NCBI GenBank assembly: GCA_015068335.1
Contig: SVKT01000031.1
Coordinates: 1-13,889, forward strand
Length of the DNA stretch: 13,889 nucleotides
Direction: 5' to 3'
DNA from: Oscillospiraceae bacterium
GTDB taxonomy: Bacteria > Bacillota > Clostridia > Oscillospirales > Oscillospiraceae
The notes under the pieces were generated by a model. It saw nothing but the letters and a program-made list of their open reading frames with translations, made no database searches and had not been told where the DNA came from. The translations under genes and the position numbers were made by a program. Positions 1 to 7,072 of this stretch are shown here, piece by piece; within the stretch, counting starts at the first letter, position 1; each line of letters starts with the position of its first letter.

Positions 1-99
1 GATGGACGGATCCGGGAACTGGGCAGCCACGAGGAACTGATGGAGAAAAACGGCGCCTATGCCGCGCTGGTGCGAACACAGGAGTTGCGTCGTGGATAA
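1..99 (+). CDS. ABC transporter ATP-binding/permease protein, C-terminal fragment
   Basis: Only the last 32 codons are in the window, reading in frame from base 1 to a TAA at 97-99. The peptide contains RIRELGSHEELMEKNGAYAA followed by LVRTQ. This is the usual tail of the nucleotide-binding domain in exporter-type (MsbA/MdlB/LmrA-like) half-transporters, where a G-[ST]-H-x-E-L motif follows the H-loop strand. The Walker, signature and H-loop motifs lie upstream of the window, so substrate and partner cannot be judged. The stop codon lies inside the ylmH reading frame, so the two genes overlap and are probably co-transcribed. Confidence 0.85.
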   Translation, partial: DGRIRELGSHEELMEKNGAYAALVRTQELRRG

Positions 100-889
100 G
101 TCGAAGTTGTTGGATCGTGTGGGCGCACTGGGGGATGACCGCCTTGTGCTGGCCAGAATCCTGGATCGCGCGGAGCAGGCGGAGAGCCGCAATATTCCCG
201 CCGCCACGGATTTTCTCAGCCCCCAGCAGCGCTTGGCAGCCCTGGAACTGCTGCGTCTGGCGGGGATCGGGGAGAGCCGCTATGCGTGTCTTGGCGGATA
301 CGAGGGTGCGGAGCGGAAACTGATCGTGTTTCTGCCGGACTGGATGGAGGCGGAGGACGCCGCCCAGCAAAGCCCCATCCGCTGTCTGCGCGCCGCATTT
401 CGCGAGGAAGAAGCCCTGTCCCACCGGGATTTTCTTGGAAGCCTGATGGGCCTTGGCATCGTGCGGGAAAAGGTGGGCGACATTCTGGTGAGTCCCGGCA
501 GCGCCGACGTTGTGGTGCTGGACTCTGTGGCGGAATTCCTGCGGCAGAACTGGGACGCCGCCGGCCGAGTGAAACTGTCCGTGAAAGAGATCGAGTCGGC
601 GCATCTGCACATCCCGGAAGTCAAGTGCCGGGAAATGCGGGACACGGTCTCCTCTTTGCGGCTGGATGCGCTGGTTTCCGCAGGCTTTCAAATGGCGCGG
701 GGAAAGGCGGCGGAACTGATCGCCGCCGGCCGCGTGCAGTTGAATTGGAGGGAGTGTACCAAACCGGATAAAATGATGGCGGCGGGAGACACTGTTTCCG
801 CCCGCGGATTTGGGAAATTTCAACTGACGGAAGTAGGCGGGACCACCCGCAAGGGCCGCATATCCATTGTGCTGAAACGATACATTTGA
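92..889 (+). CDS. ylmH: YlmH family S4-domain RNA-binding protein
   Basis: A 265-residue protein resembling Bacillus YlmH (about 257 residues). The middle contains the family-typical stretch HRDFLGSLMGLGIVREKVGD (111-130) followed by ILVSPGSADVVVL. The C-terminal part (about 187-250) is an S4 RNA-binding domain, with LRLDALVSAGFQMARGKA and then the AAGRVQLNW turn. In Bacillus, YlmH binds ribosomes and 50S-peptidyl-tRNA complexes and has been linked to ribosome-associated quality control; it is often found near division genes, which is not the case here. I chose the GTG at 92 because AGGAG at 80-84 is ideally spaced. The upstream ATG at 59 has no ribosome binding site and lies deep inside the ABC gene. 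The start overlaps the ABC stop by 8 nt, suggesting translational coupling. Confidence 0.88.
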   Translation: MDKSKLLDRVGALGDDRLVLARILDRAEQAESRNIPAATDFLSPQQRLAALELLRLAGIGESRYACLGGYEGAERKLIVFLPDWMEAEDAAQQSPIRCLRAAFREEEALSHRDFLGSLMGLGIVREKVGDILVSPGSADVVVLDSVAEFLRQNWDAAGRVKLSVKEIESAHLHIPEVKCREMRDTVSSLRLDALVSAGFQMARGKAAELIAAGRVQLNWRECTKPDKMMAAGDTVSARGFGKFQLTEVGGTTRKGRISIVLKRYI

Positions 890-900
890 GGTGAACGACG

Positions 901-1116
901 ATGCTGGAATATGAATTTGAGACCGTTGGCTGTGATATCTCCGGATACAGTCTGTTTGGCGGCGTGGGTTTGGAGACCTGTGAGCATCAGGAGTGCATTC
1001 GCCGGCGTGCCGCCGAAGGGTGGCGATTTGCCGGTTATATTCCCCGCAGTCAGAGGGCCGGTGGCTTTATCGAAACCATTGACTTGGTGTTCGAGCGGGA
1101 AGTACCGGGCAGATAA
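901..1116 (+). CDS. DUF4177-like small protein
   Basis: A 71-residue protein preceded by a GAGGTG ribosome binding site 8 nt before the ATG. It starts MLEYEFETV and has a central A-A-E-G-W-x-F-A-G-Y-I-P segment. This matches the plan of DUF4177 proteins: a short N-terminal strand, a helix ending in [KA]EGW, then two strands carrying the hydrophobic core. No membrane segment or signal peptide is visible. Two cysteines flank the helix start (CEHQEC). Function is unknown. It sits 11 nt after ylmH and 12 nt before the DUF896 gene, so it is part of the operon. The family assignment rests on pattern only and is moderate. Confidence 0.7.
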   Translation: MLEYEFETVGCDISGYSLFGGVGLETCEHQECIRRRAAEGWRFAGYIPRSQRAGGFIETIDLVFEREVPGR

Positions 1117-1128
1117 CAGGAGGAAACG

Positions 1129-1335
1129 ATGGAACAGAAGAAGATCGACCGTATCAATGAACTGGCGCGGAAAGCAAAGACAGAGGGTCTGACCGAGGCG
1201 GAGACCGCCGAGCGCGCCGCCCTGCGCCGTGAGTATATCGACTCTGTGGTGGGCAACTTGCAGGGCCATCTGGATAACGTCTATTTTGTGGACGAAGCGG
1301 GCAATCAGGAGAAGTTGAAGAAGAAGGGTGAGTGA
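1129..1335 (+). CDS. DUF896 (YnzC family) small protein
   Basis: A 68-residue, highly charged, probably helical protein with a strong AGGAGG ribosome binding site. The N-terminal half follows the YnzC/DUF896 pattern closely: K-K-I-D-R-I-N-E-L-A-R-K-A-K, then a glutamate-rich LTEAETAERAALRREYID turn, which corresponds to the two-helix hairpin of that family. The C-terminal tail (VYFVDEAGNQEKLKKKGE) is also family-like. Bacillus YnzC is a small cytoplasmic protein of unclear role, reported as part of a LexA-linked operon; nothing here indicates SOS control. The stop overlaps the first codons of the dipeptidase frame, so the two genes are translationally linked. Confidence 0.85.
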   Translation: MEQKKIDRINELARKAKTEGLTEAETAERAALRREYIDSVVGNLQGHLDNVYFVDEAGNQEKLKKKGE

Positions 1336-1337
1336 GT

Positions 1338-2777
1338 ATGGCACTGGAACATCTGGAACCCAGAGGTGTCTTTCACTTTTTTGAGGAATTGTGCGCCATC
1401 CCCCACGGATCCCGCAACACAAAAGCGGTAAGTGACTGGTGTGTAAGGTTTGCAAAGGAAAGGGGCTTTACAGCATATCAGGACGCTGCGGACAACGTTA
1501 TCATCGTTGCGGAGGCGACGGCAGGCTATGAGAACGCGCCTGCCCTGATTTTGCAGGGGCATCTGGATATGGTTTGCGAAAAAAGCCGCGGCTGCGGAAA
1601 GGATATGGAGCGCGAGGGATTGGATCTGGCCGTGGAGGGCGACTTCGTATTTGCGGAGGGCACCACGCTGGGCGGCGATGATGGGATCGCCGTGGCGATG
1701 GCTCTGGCGATCCTGGATGACCCAACCATTCCCCGTCCCCGGCTGGAAGTGGTGCTGACCTCCGACGAGGAGATCGGTATGTTGGGCGCCGCAGCGCTGG
1801 ATGTGTCCCCTTTGCAGGGCAGACAACTGCTGAACATCGACTCGGAGGAGGAAGGGGTTTTCACGGTCAGTTGCGCCGGCGGCAGCCTGACGCGCTGTGA
1901 CATCCCTGTGACAAGAGCCGCCTTTTCCGGCACGGCGCTGCGTCTTCACGTGGCGGGGCTGGTTGGCGGACATTCCGGCGCGGAGATCCACAAAGGCCGC
2001 GCCAACGCCGATGTGCTGCTGGGACGGCTGCTGCGCGCTGCGGCGGAACGCACACCGCTGCGGCTGGTTTCTGCGGCAGGCGGCCTGAAAGATAACGCTA
2101 TCCCCGTGGAAGCCGAGGCTGTGGTGCTGGCGGCAGACGCCGGCGCGGCAAAGGCGGCTGTGCTTGCACTTGGGGCGGCGCTGCAAAGTGAATACCGCGT
2201 GACCGATCCGGGCCTGACGGTGGAAGTGACCGAGGCGGCATCAGCGGAACTTCCGATGGATCAGGCGTCCACCCAGCGGGCCCTCTGCTTTATGACCTGC
2301 GCCCCCAACGGTGTGCAGGCTATGAGCGCAGACATCGAGGGCTTGGTGCAGACCTCCTTGAATCTGGGTATTCTCCGCACCACGGAAACGATGCTGACCG
2401 GCGTGTTCTGCGTGCGAAGCAGCGTGGAGAGCCAGAAGGAGATGCTCAACGATCGGCTTTGCTGCCTGACAGAGCAGTTGGGCGGCACGGTGGATGTCAG
2501 CGGAGATTACCCCGCGTGGGCCTATCGGCCGGATTCGCCGCTGCGAAACCGTATGGTGGAGGTATTCCGCCGGCAGTACGGCTATGACCCGAAGATCGAG
2601 GCCATCCACGCCGGCGTGGAGTGCGGCTTATTCTGCGGAAAACTTCCCGGACTGGACTGCGTGTCCGTCGGGCCGGACCTGACCGAGATCCACACTCCCC
2701 GGGAGAAGATGAGCATTTCCTCCGTACAGCGGGTGTGGGACTTTGTTCTGGAAGTGCTGAAATGTTCCAATCAATAA
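1338..2777 (+). CDS. pepD: Aminoacyl-histidine dipeptidase (M20 family, PepD-like)
   Basis: A 479-residue cytoplasmic metallopeptidase of the M20/PepD group, expected to cleave Xaa-His and other dipeptides using a two-zinc centre. Key motifs are all visible: GHLDMV (H75, D77), TLGGDDGIA (bridging Asp at 114), TSDEEIGMLGA (catalytic and ligand acids at 144-145), NIDSEE (D168), the GGHSG motif of the lid domain near 210, and HAGVECGLF (H424) followed by GPDLTEIHTP (H452). Length fits PepD (about 485 in E. coli). I prefer the ATG at 1338, which has GGGTGAG in front. A GTG at 1332 in the same frame overlaps the DUF896 stop and would add two residues. It is the last gene of the operon and is followed by a strong terminator. 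Confidence 0.9.
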   Translation: MALEHLEPRGVFHFFEELCAIPHGSRNTKAVSDWCVRFAKERGFTAYQDAADNVIIVAEATAGYENAPALILQGHLDMVCEKSRGCGKDMEREGLDLAVEGDFVFAEGTTLGGDDGIAVAMALAILDDPTIPRPRLEVVLTSDEEIGMLGAAALDVSPLQGRQLLNIDSEEEGVFTVSCAGGSLTRCDIPVTRAAFSGTALRLHVAGLVGGHSGAEIHKGRANADVLLGRLLRAAAERTPLRLVSAAGGLKDNAIPVEAEAVVLAADAGAAKAAVLALGAALQSEYRVTDPGLTVEVTEAASAELPMDQASTQRALCFMTCAPNGVQAMSADIEGLVQTSLNLGILRTTETMLTGVFCVRSSVESQKEMLNDRLCCLTEQLGGTVDVSGDYPAWAYRPDSPLRNRMVEVFRRQYGYDPKIEAIHAGVECGLFCGKLPGLDCVSVGPDLTEIHTPREKMSISSVQRVWDFVLEVLKCSNQ

Positions 2778-2778
2778 G

Positions 2779-2808
2779 ACGAAGCGGCGAAAGCCGCTTC
2801 GTTTTTTT
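2779..2808 (+). terminator. Intrinsic terminator of the ylmH-pepD operon
   Basis: A perfect 10-bp stem (ACGAAGCGGC at 2779-2788, complement at 2793-2802) with a GAAA tetraloop is followed by seven T residues (2802-2808). It begins one base after the pepD stop region. Confidence 0.93.
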
Positions 2809-2822
2809 GACCGGAAACATAC

Positions 2823-2854
2823 AAAAACACTCCGCCGAAGAAACGGCGGAGTGT
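2823..2854 (-). terminator. Intrinsic terminator of the small membrane protein gene
   Basis: A perfect 11-bp stem (ACACTCCGCCG at 2827-2837 with 2844-2854) and a 6-nt loop. On the minus strand it is followed by TTTTTG. It sits just past the stop of the 2862-3179 gene and faces the pepD terminator, so the two converging units are insulated. Confidence 0.88.
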
Positions 2855-2861
2855 AAAACGA

Positions 2862-3179
2862 TCAGCATTTTTTCGCGTATTTCCGGTAGATCCGATTGTA
2901 AATGGGGATCAGCGCCAGCGCGCCTCCAATGGCGCCAACAAAGATCACAATGCCGGCGGCAGCGGGAAAGCCCAGCAGCGCCAGCAGGGCAGAGAGCCAG
3001 AAAAACAGGGAGTACCCGATCCACATCAAACCGTTGGCCCGGTTGTACGCCGGGATGTCGGAGATCTCCTCCGGCTTGACCGTGGAGCCGGACCAGAACC
3101 ACATAGGCTTGGTCATACGGCGGGCACAGAGACCGAGGGTCACAAAAACAGCGCCGCAAAGGCACGAAACAAAGCACAC
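2862..3179 (-). CDS. Small integral membrane protein of unknown function
   Basis: I do not recognise a characterised family. The product (105 residues from the GTG at 3179) has three predicted membrane helices: an N-terminal CFVSCLCGAVFVTLGL segment, then WIGYSLFFWLSALLALLGF, then AAGIVIFVGAIGGALALI. A conserved-looking loop, MWFWSGSTVKPEEISDIPAY, sits between helices 1 and 2, and the end is basic (YRKYAKKC). The layout resembles DUF3784-type Firmicute proteins. The start is uncertain. The promoter at 3211-3239 lies inside any longer version from the ATG at 3272, so that start is unlikely. The strong ribosome binding site at 3190-3201 is 16 nt from the GTG but 7 nt from an in-frame ATC at 3188. 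A monocistronic unit, divergent from the zinc lipoprotein gene. Confidence 0.72.
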   Translation of the reverse strand: MCFVSCLCGAVFVTLGLCARRMTKPMWFWSGSTVKPEEISDIPAYNRANGLMWIGYSLFFWLSALLALLGFPAAAGIVIFVGAIGGALALIPIYNRIYRKYAKKC

Positions 3180-3189
3180 AATGATGATA

Positions 3190-3201
3190 GGATCACCCCC
3201 T
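3190..3201 (-). promoter_or_regulatory. Extended Shine-Dalgarno sequence that questions the start codon
   Basis: The minus strand reads AGGGGGTGATCC, which matches the long anti-Shine-Dalgarno target AGGAGGTGATCC in 11 of 12 bases. Its G-core lies 7 nt before an in-frame ATC (3188), 10 nt before another ATC (3185) and 16 nt before the GTG at 3179. No ATG, GTG or TTG sits at normal spacing in this frame. Confidence 0.7.
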
Positions 3202-3210
3202 GTTGAAACC

Positions 3211-3239
3211 AGTTTAGCATAATGCCTGCGAATTTTCAA
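3211..3239 (-). promoter_or_regulatory. Sigma-A promoter for the small membrane protein
   Basis: On the minus strand: -35 TTGAAA (3234-3239), 17-bp spacer, extended -10 TGC-TAAACT (hexamer 3211-3216). The predicted start near 3204 leaves a leader of only about 16-25 nt before the coding region. Confidence 0.7.
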
Positions 3240-3266
3240 CAAGGCAGACAGGGCGGGGATCCGCAC

Positions 3267-3295
3267 TTGCATTTTGCCGAAAGACGTGGTATGAT
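3267..3295 (+). promoter_or_regulatory. Sigma-A promoter for the zinc-binding lipoprotein
   Basis: -35 TTGCAT (3267-3272), 17-bp spacer, -10 TATGAT (3290-3295) with an extended TGG just before it. The predicted start, near 3302, falls at the edge of the palindrome at 3303-3317. Confidence 0.7.
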
Positions 3296-3302
3296 ACCGA
3301 CT

Positions 3303-3317
3303 TGAAAATCATTCTCA
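3303..3317 (+). promoter_or_regulatory. Fur/Zur-family operator-like palindrome
   Basis: TGAAAATCATTCTCA is a 7-1-7 inverted repeat (6 of 7 arm positions pair) and matches the Firmicute Fur core TGATAATNATTATCA except at one position in each arm. It covers the predicted transcription start of a metal-binding lipoprotein gene, where a bound repressor would block transcription. The gene's function favours Zur, but the core is closer to Fur; the regulator is not in the window. Confidence 0.65.
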
Positions 3318-3334
3318 AATTAGAGGAGACCCCT

Positions 3335-4279
3335 ATGAAGAAAAGCATCCTTGTGCTGTTGTGCATCCTGCTGTGCCTGCCCGGCTGCGGAGCGCAGACA
3401 GAGCCCCAGGAGTCGGATACCCTCCGGATCGTTGCCACCGTCTTTCCTGCCTATGATTTTGCCCGTGCGGCGGCAGGGGAGGGGGCGGAGGTGAAACTGT
3501 TGCTGCCCCCCGGTACGGAGAGCCACTCCTACGAGCCCACGCCTGCGGACATTCTGGCGGTGCAGTCCTGCGACCTTTTCCTCTGTCTGGGCGGGGAATC
3601 CGAAGCCTGGGTAGAGACCATTCTTGCCGCTGTGGAGCCGCAGGGAGAGGTGCTGCGGATGGTAGATTGCGTGGAACTGCTGCCGGAGGAACATACTCAC
3701 GGGGAAGAGGAACACGACCACAGCCACGATCACGACCCCGGCGCCGTGGTGGGCATGGACGAGCACGTATGGACAGCCCCTGAAAATGCCGCGGAGATCA
3801 CCCGCAAAGTGGGAGAGACCCTGGCAGCGCTGGATGGCGCCAACGCGGCACAGTACCGGGAGAATGCCGCAGCCTATGCGGCAAAACTGGAAACGCTGGA
3901 CGAGGCGTTCGAGGACTTTTTCGCTGCCCGGCCGGATCGGACCATTGTGTTTGGCGATCGGTTCCCCCTGCGGTATTTCGCGGAGGCGTATGATCTGGAT
4001 TACTATGCGGCTTTCCCCAGTTGCAGTACCCAGACGGAGCCTTCGGCGGCCACCATCGCATTCCTGACGGAAAAGGTGCGGGAGGAGAATCTTTCCACGG
4101 TCTGGTACATTGAGTTTTCCAACCATCTGGTGGCGGACAGTATTGCCGAGGCCGCCGGTGCGGATACGGCGATGTTCCACACCTGCCACAATGTGTCCGG
4201 GGAGGAGATCGAGTCCGGCGCCACCTATCTTTCTTTGATGGAGGGGAATCTGGCGACCCTGCGGGAGAAATTTTCATAA
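3335..4279 (+). CDS. znuA: Zinc ABC transporter substrate-binding lipoprotein (ZnuA/AdcA-like)
   Basis: A 314-residue extracytoplasmic metal-binding protein of the cluster A-I (ZnuA/AdcA/MntA) group. The N-terminus is a lipoprotein signal: a KK start, a hydrophobic run, then the lipobox L-P-G-C18, which anchors it to the outer face of the membrane. Likely metal ligands are H64 (ESHSYEPTP) and H144 (DEHVWTAPENA). Between them lies a His/Glu/Asp-rich loop with six histidines (about 118-134), typical of zinc rather than manganese proteins. The usual third ligand in an FHxAF context is replaced here by FGDRFPLRYF (D208), a pattern I associate with a clostridial subclade. A FHTCHNVS motif (281-288) follows. 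The ATG at 3335 is preceded by GAGGAG. No permease or ATPase gene adjoins it. Confidence 0.88.
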   Translation: MKKSILVLLCILLCLPGCGAQTEPQESDTLRIVATVFPAYDFARAAAGEGAEVKLLLPPGTESHSYEPTPADILAVQSCDLFLCLGGESEAWVETILAAVEPQGEVLRMVDCVELLPEEHTHGEEEHDHSHDHDPGAVVGMDEHVWTAPENAAEITRKVGETLAALDGANAAQYRENAAAYAAKLETLDEAFEDFFAARPDRTIVFGDRFPLRYFAEAYDLDYYAAFPSCSTQTEPSAATIAFLTEKVREENLSTVWYIEFSNHLVADSIAEAAGADTAMFHTCHNVSGEEIESGATYLSLMEGNLATLREKFS

Positions 4280-4283
4280 GAAG

Positions 4284-4319
4284 AGCCGCCTGTTTTTCGG
4301 TAAAGCAGGCGGCTTTTTT
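4284..4319 (+). terminator. Intrinsic terminator after the zinc lipoprotein gene
   Basis: A 9-bp stem AGCCGCCTG/CAGGCGGCT (4284-4292 with 4306-4314) ending in six T residues, five bases after the stop. It shows that the lipoprotein gene is transcribed alone. Confidence 0.9.
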
Positions 4320-4389
4320 ACTGGCGTTCCGTGCATATAGTTCAGCAGATGCGCCGCCGCCGGGATTGGCTGGTGCAAAAAAATTTCCG

Positions 4390-4418
4390 TATGCAAAAGG
4401 GGAAAATTGTGGTATACT
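4390..4418 (+). promoter_or_regulatory. Extended -10 promoter for the acyltransferase-symporter unit
   Basis: The -10 is TATACT (4413-4418), directly preceded by TGG, an extended -10. The -35 position (TATGCA at 4390-4395, 17-bp spacer) is poor, as is common when the -10 is extended. The start would be near 4425, just before the GAGGAGG ribosome binding site. Confidence 0.6.
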
Positions 4419-4443
4419 GGAAAAACGAGAGGAGGATTGCCGA

Positions 4444-5649
4444 ATGAAGCAGAAAAAGAGAAAAAAATGGGTCTGTTTCCGCCACCGTGTAGTGCGCAAT
4501 CTTCTTTTGCCGGTGCTGGGCACTTACTGCCGGCTGCGCTTTGGCGTGAAGGTGGAGCGGTTTGCGCAGCAGGGAGACCGGCAGTACCTGGTTATGATGA
4601 ACCATCAGACGTCGGCCGACCAGTTCTTCGTCAGTATGGCGTTCCGCAAACACGTGTATTATATTGCCACGGAGGATATTTTCTCCCTCGGCTGGATTTC
4701 CAAAGTCATCCGCTATCTGGTGGCGCCGATCCCCATCAAGAAACAGACCACCGACCTGCAAGCGGTGAAAACCTGCATACAGGTGGCCAGAGAGGGCGGC
4801 ACCATCGCGCTGGCGCCGGAGGGAAACCGCACATACAGCGGCAAGACCGAGTATATCAAGCCTTCTATCGTGAAACTGGCCCGGGCGCTAAAACTGCCGG
4901 TCGCCATTTTCCGCATTGAAGGCGGCTACGGTGTGCAGCCCCGTTGGGGCGACGGTACCCGAAAAGGCAGGATGCGCGCCTATGTGTCCCGTGTGATCGA
5001 GCCGGAGGAGTATGGGGCGCTTTCCGATGAGGAATTTATTGCCCTGATCCGGCAGGAACTCTACGTCAACGAGGCGGTGGCAGATGCCTGCTATACCAAC
5101 GGTAAACTGGCGGAATATCTGGAACGGGCGATGTATGTCTGCCCGGACTGCGGACTCACCACCTTTGAGAGTTGCGGCGACTGCATCACCTGCAAGACCT
5201 GCGGAAAGCAGGTGCGCTATCTGCCCAGCAAGGAACTGGAAGGCGTCGCTGCCCCGTTCCCGTTCCGCTTCGTGAATGACTGGTACGAGTACCAGACGGA
5301 CTTTGTCAGCAAACTGGATCTGGCGCCGTTTGGCGAAACGGCGATGTATCGCGACACCGCGCGGCTCTCACAGGTGCACCTGTATCGGCACAAGGAAGTG
5401 CTGGAACGGGAAACCGGGATCTGCCTTTACGGTGACCGCATTGAGATCGGCGAAAATCTGGTAATGCCTTTTGAGGATATTTCCGCCGTCAGCGTGTTGG
5501 GACGGAACAAGTTGAATATCTACCACAACGGCACAGTCTATCAACTCAAAGGCGACAAACGGTTCAACGCGCTGAAATATGTGAATATCTACTATCACTA
5601 CAAAAACATCAACGAGGGCAGAGAAGATGGAAAATTTTTGGGACTTTAA
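4444..5649 (+). CDS. PlsC-type 1-acylglycerol-phosphate acyltransferase with C-terminal zinc ribbon
   Basis: A 401-residue protein in three parts. Residues 1-215 are a PlsC/LPLAT acyltransferase domain, with the catalytic NHQTSAD motif (H54, D59), the APIPIKK block and the EGNR motif (126-129). It would transfer an acyl group to lysophosphatidate or a related lysophospholipid at the inner membrane face. Residues 233-253 carry three CxxC pairs (C233/C236, C244/C247, C250/C253), a zinc-ribbon-like module. Residues about 325-390 (ICLYGDRIEIGE ... FEDISAVSVLGRNKLNIY) look like a PH/GRAM-like beta domain. Typical PlsC enzymes are about 240 residues, so the last 160 residues are extra. I chose the ATG at 4444 for its GAGGAGG site; a longer frame from 4366 has none. 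The gene overlaps the next by 23 nt. Confidence 0.85.
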   Translation: MKQKKRKKWVCFRHRVVRNLLLPVLGTYCRLRFGVKVERFAQQGDRQYLVMMNHQTSADQFFVSMAFRKHVYYIATEDIFSLGWISKVIRYLVAPIPIKKQTTDLQAVKTCIQVAREGGTIALAPEGNRTYSGKTEYIKPSIVKLARALKLPVAIFRIEGGYGVQPRWGDGTRKGRMRAYVSRVIEPEEYGALSDEEFIALIRQELYVNEAVADACYTNGKLAEYLERAMYVCPDCGLTTFESCGDCITCKTCGKQVRYLPSKELEGVAAPFPFRFVNDWYEYQTDFVSKLDLAPFGETAMYRDTARLSQVHLYRHKEVLERETGICLYGDRIEIGENLVMPFEDISAVSVLGRNKLNIYHNGTVYQLKGDKRFNALKYVNIYYHYKNINEGREDGKFLGL

Positions 5650-7021
5650 CGTTTGGGGCGATTTTCACCTGATCGCAGTGCTACTGTTGAGTCTGCTGGC
5701 AGCCAACGCTTTGAAACGGGCCATTCCCGCGTTGCAGGCGTCGTTGATCCCCACATCTGTGCTGGGCGGCGCACTGCTGTTGCTGGCGTCGGGGCTTTAT
5801 AAGTTGTTTACCGGCGATGTGCTGTTTGACACCGCGTTTTTTGCCGGAAACGGTATGGCTATGCTGGAAACGATCACCTACCATACACTGGCGCTTGGCT
5901 TTATCGCCTCCACGCTGAAAACGTCGGACGAGAAAATGACCAAGCAGCGTACCGTGGAAATTTTCAACACCGGCGTGACCACCGTTTCCACGTACCTGAT
6001 GCAGGCCGTTCTGGGTTTTGGCATCACGATGGTGGCGGCGAAACTGGTCTCCGGATTTTTCCCTGCCGCGGGCGTGCTGCTGCCCTTCGGCTTCGGACAG
6101 GGCCCCGGTCAGGCGATGAATTACGGCGGCATCTATGAACTGGAATACGGTTTTGAGGGCGGCAAGAGTTTCGGTCTGACCGTTGCGGCGCTGGGATTTA
6201 TCAGTGCAGCGCTGGGCGGCGTGATCCATTTGAACCTGCTGAAAAAGAAGCGGAAGATCAGCATCGGCAGCGGCGAGGATATTTCTTACGACACCGAGGA
6301 GATCCAACTGGCCAATGAGATCCCTATGCAGGGCGGTATGGATAAACTGACCGTGCAGATAGCCTTTGTGTTTGTGGCCTACTTTATGGCTCACGCACTG
6401 ATGTATCTGCTGGGTCTTCTGCTGCCGGGGATGCGTTCCGTCATTTACGGCTTCAACTTCCTGCTGGGCGTGATGACAGCCACGCTGCTGAAAGCCACGC
6501 TGAGCCTGATGGAAAAGAAGGGCGTTATGAAGCGGCGCTATACCAACAACTTCCTGATGACCCGTGTCAGCAATTTCTTCTTCGACATTATGGTGGTGGC
6601 CAGCATCGCTGCCATCCGGCTTGGCATTCTGGAACAGTACTGGGGCATCATCCTCATTCTGGGTGTGTCCGGTCTGGTGCTGACGTACATTTACAACTAC
6701 ATCGTGGCAAAGACCCTGTTCCCCGCCTATCAGGAGGAACAGTTCCTCACGATGTTTGGTATGCTCACCGGCACCGCCAGTACCGGCATCGCGCTGCTGC
6801 GCGAACTGGACGGCCGGTTCGAGACGCCCGCCGCGGACAATCTGGTCTACCAGAACTTCCCGGCCATCGTGTTTGGTTTCCCGATGATGCTGCTGGCAAC
6901 GCTGGCGCCTCAAAAGCCGGGCGTGACGATGGTGTGCCTGGTGGTATTCTTCCTGGTTATGAACGTGATCCTGTTCCGCTCCTTTATCTTCCGGCGGAAG
7001 AAAACGCCTGCGGCGAAGTAA
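5627..7021 (+). CDS. gltS: GltS-family sodium/glutamate symporter
   Basis: A 464-residue inner-membrane carrier with about ten predicted helices in two inverted halves, separated by a charged cytoplasmic linker (about 205-238, KKKRKISIGSGEDISYDTEE). Each half carries a glycine-rich re-entrant motif at the position expected for GltS: GFGQGPGQA (155-163) and GMLTGTASTG (378-387). E. coli GltS is about 400 residues; the extra length is mainly the linker. The expected role is Na+-coupled uptake of glutamate or a related dicarboxylate, but substrate cannot be read from sequence. The ATG lies inside the end of the acyltransferase gene (23-nt overlap), with only a weak GAGGG upstream, so translation probably depends on the upstream gene. 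A terminator follows. Confidence 0.85.
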   Translation: MENFWDFNVWGDFHLIAVLLLSLLAANALKRAIPALQASLIPTSVLGGALLLLASGLYKLFTGDVLFDTAFFAGNGMAMLETITYHTLALGFIASTLKTSDEKMTKQRTVEIFNTGVTTVSTYLMQAVLGFGITMVAAKLVSGFFPAAGVLLPFGFGQGPGQAMNYGGIYELEYGFEGGKSFGLTVAALGFISAALGGVIHLNLLKKKRKISIGSGEDISYDTEEIQLANEIPMQGGMDKLTVQIAFVFVAYFMAHALMYLLGLLLPGMRSVIYGFNFLLGVMTATLLKATLSLMEKKGVMKRRYTNNFLMTRVSNFFFDIMVVASIAAIRLGILEQYWGIILILGVSGLVLTYIYNYIVAKTLFPAYQEEQFLTMFGMLTGTASTGIALLRELDGRFETPAADNLVYQNFPAIVFGFPMMLLATLAPQKPGVTMVCLVVFFLVMNVILFRSFIFRRKKTPAAK

Positions 7022-7039
7022 ATCTCCCATCAACGAGCG

Positions 7040-7072
7040 ACCACCCCGGGACATTGCCCCGGGGTGGTTTTT
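7040..7072 (+). terminator. Intrinsic terminator after gltS
   Basis: An 11-bp GC-rich stem ACCACCCCGGG with its complement (7040-7050 with 7058-7068), a 7-nt loop and five T residues (7068-7072). The T-tract overlaps the stop codon of the converging hydrolase gene. The minus-strand side has no T-run, so it is a poor terminator for that gene. Confidence 0.88.

Noticed and set aside
3180..3272. Longer start (ATG at 3272) for the small membrane protein
   Set aside because: No ribosome binding site, and a good promoter plus Shine-Dalgarno sequence lie inside the extension.
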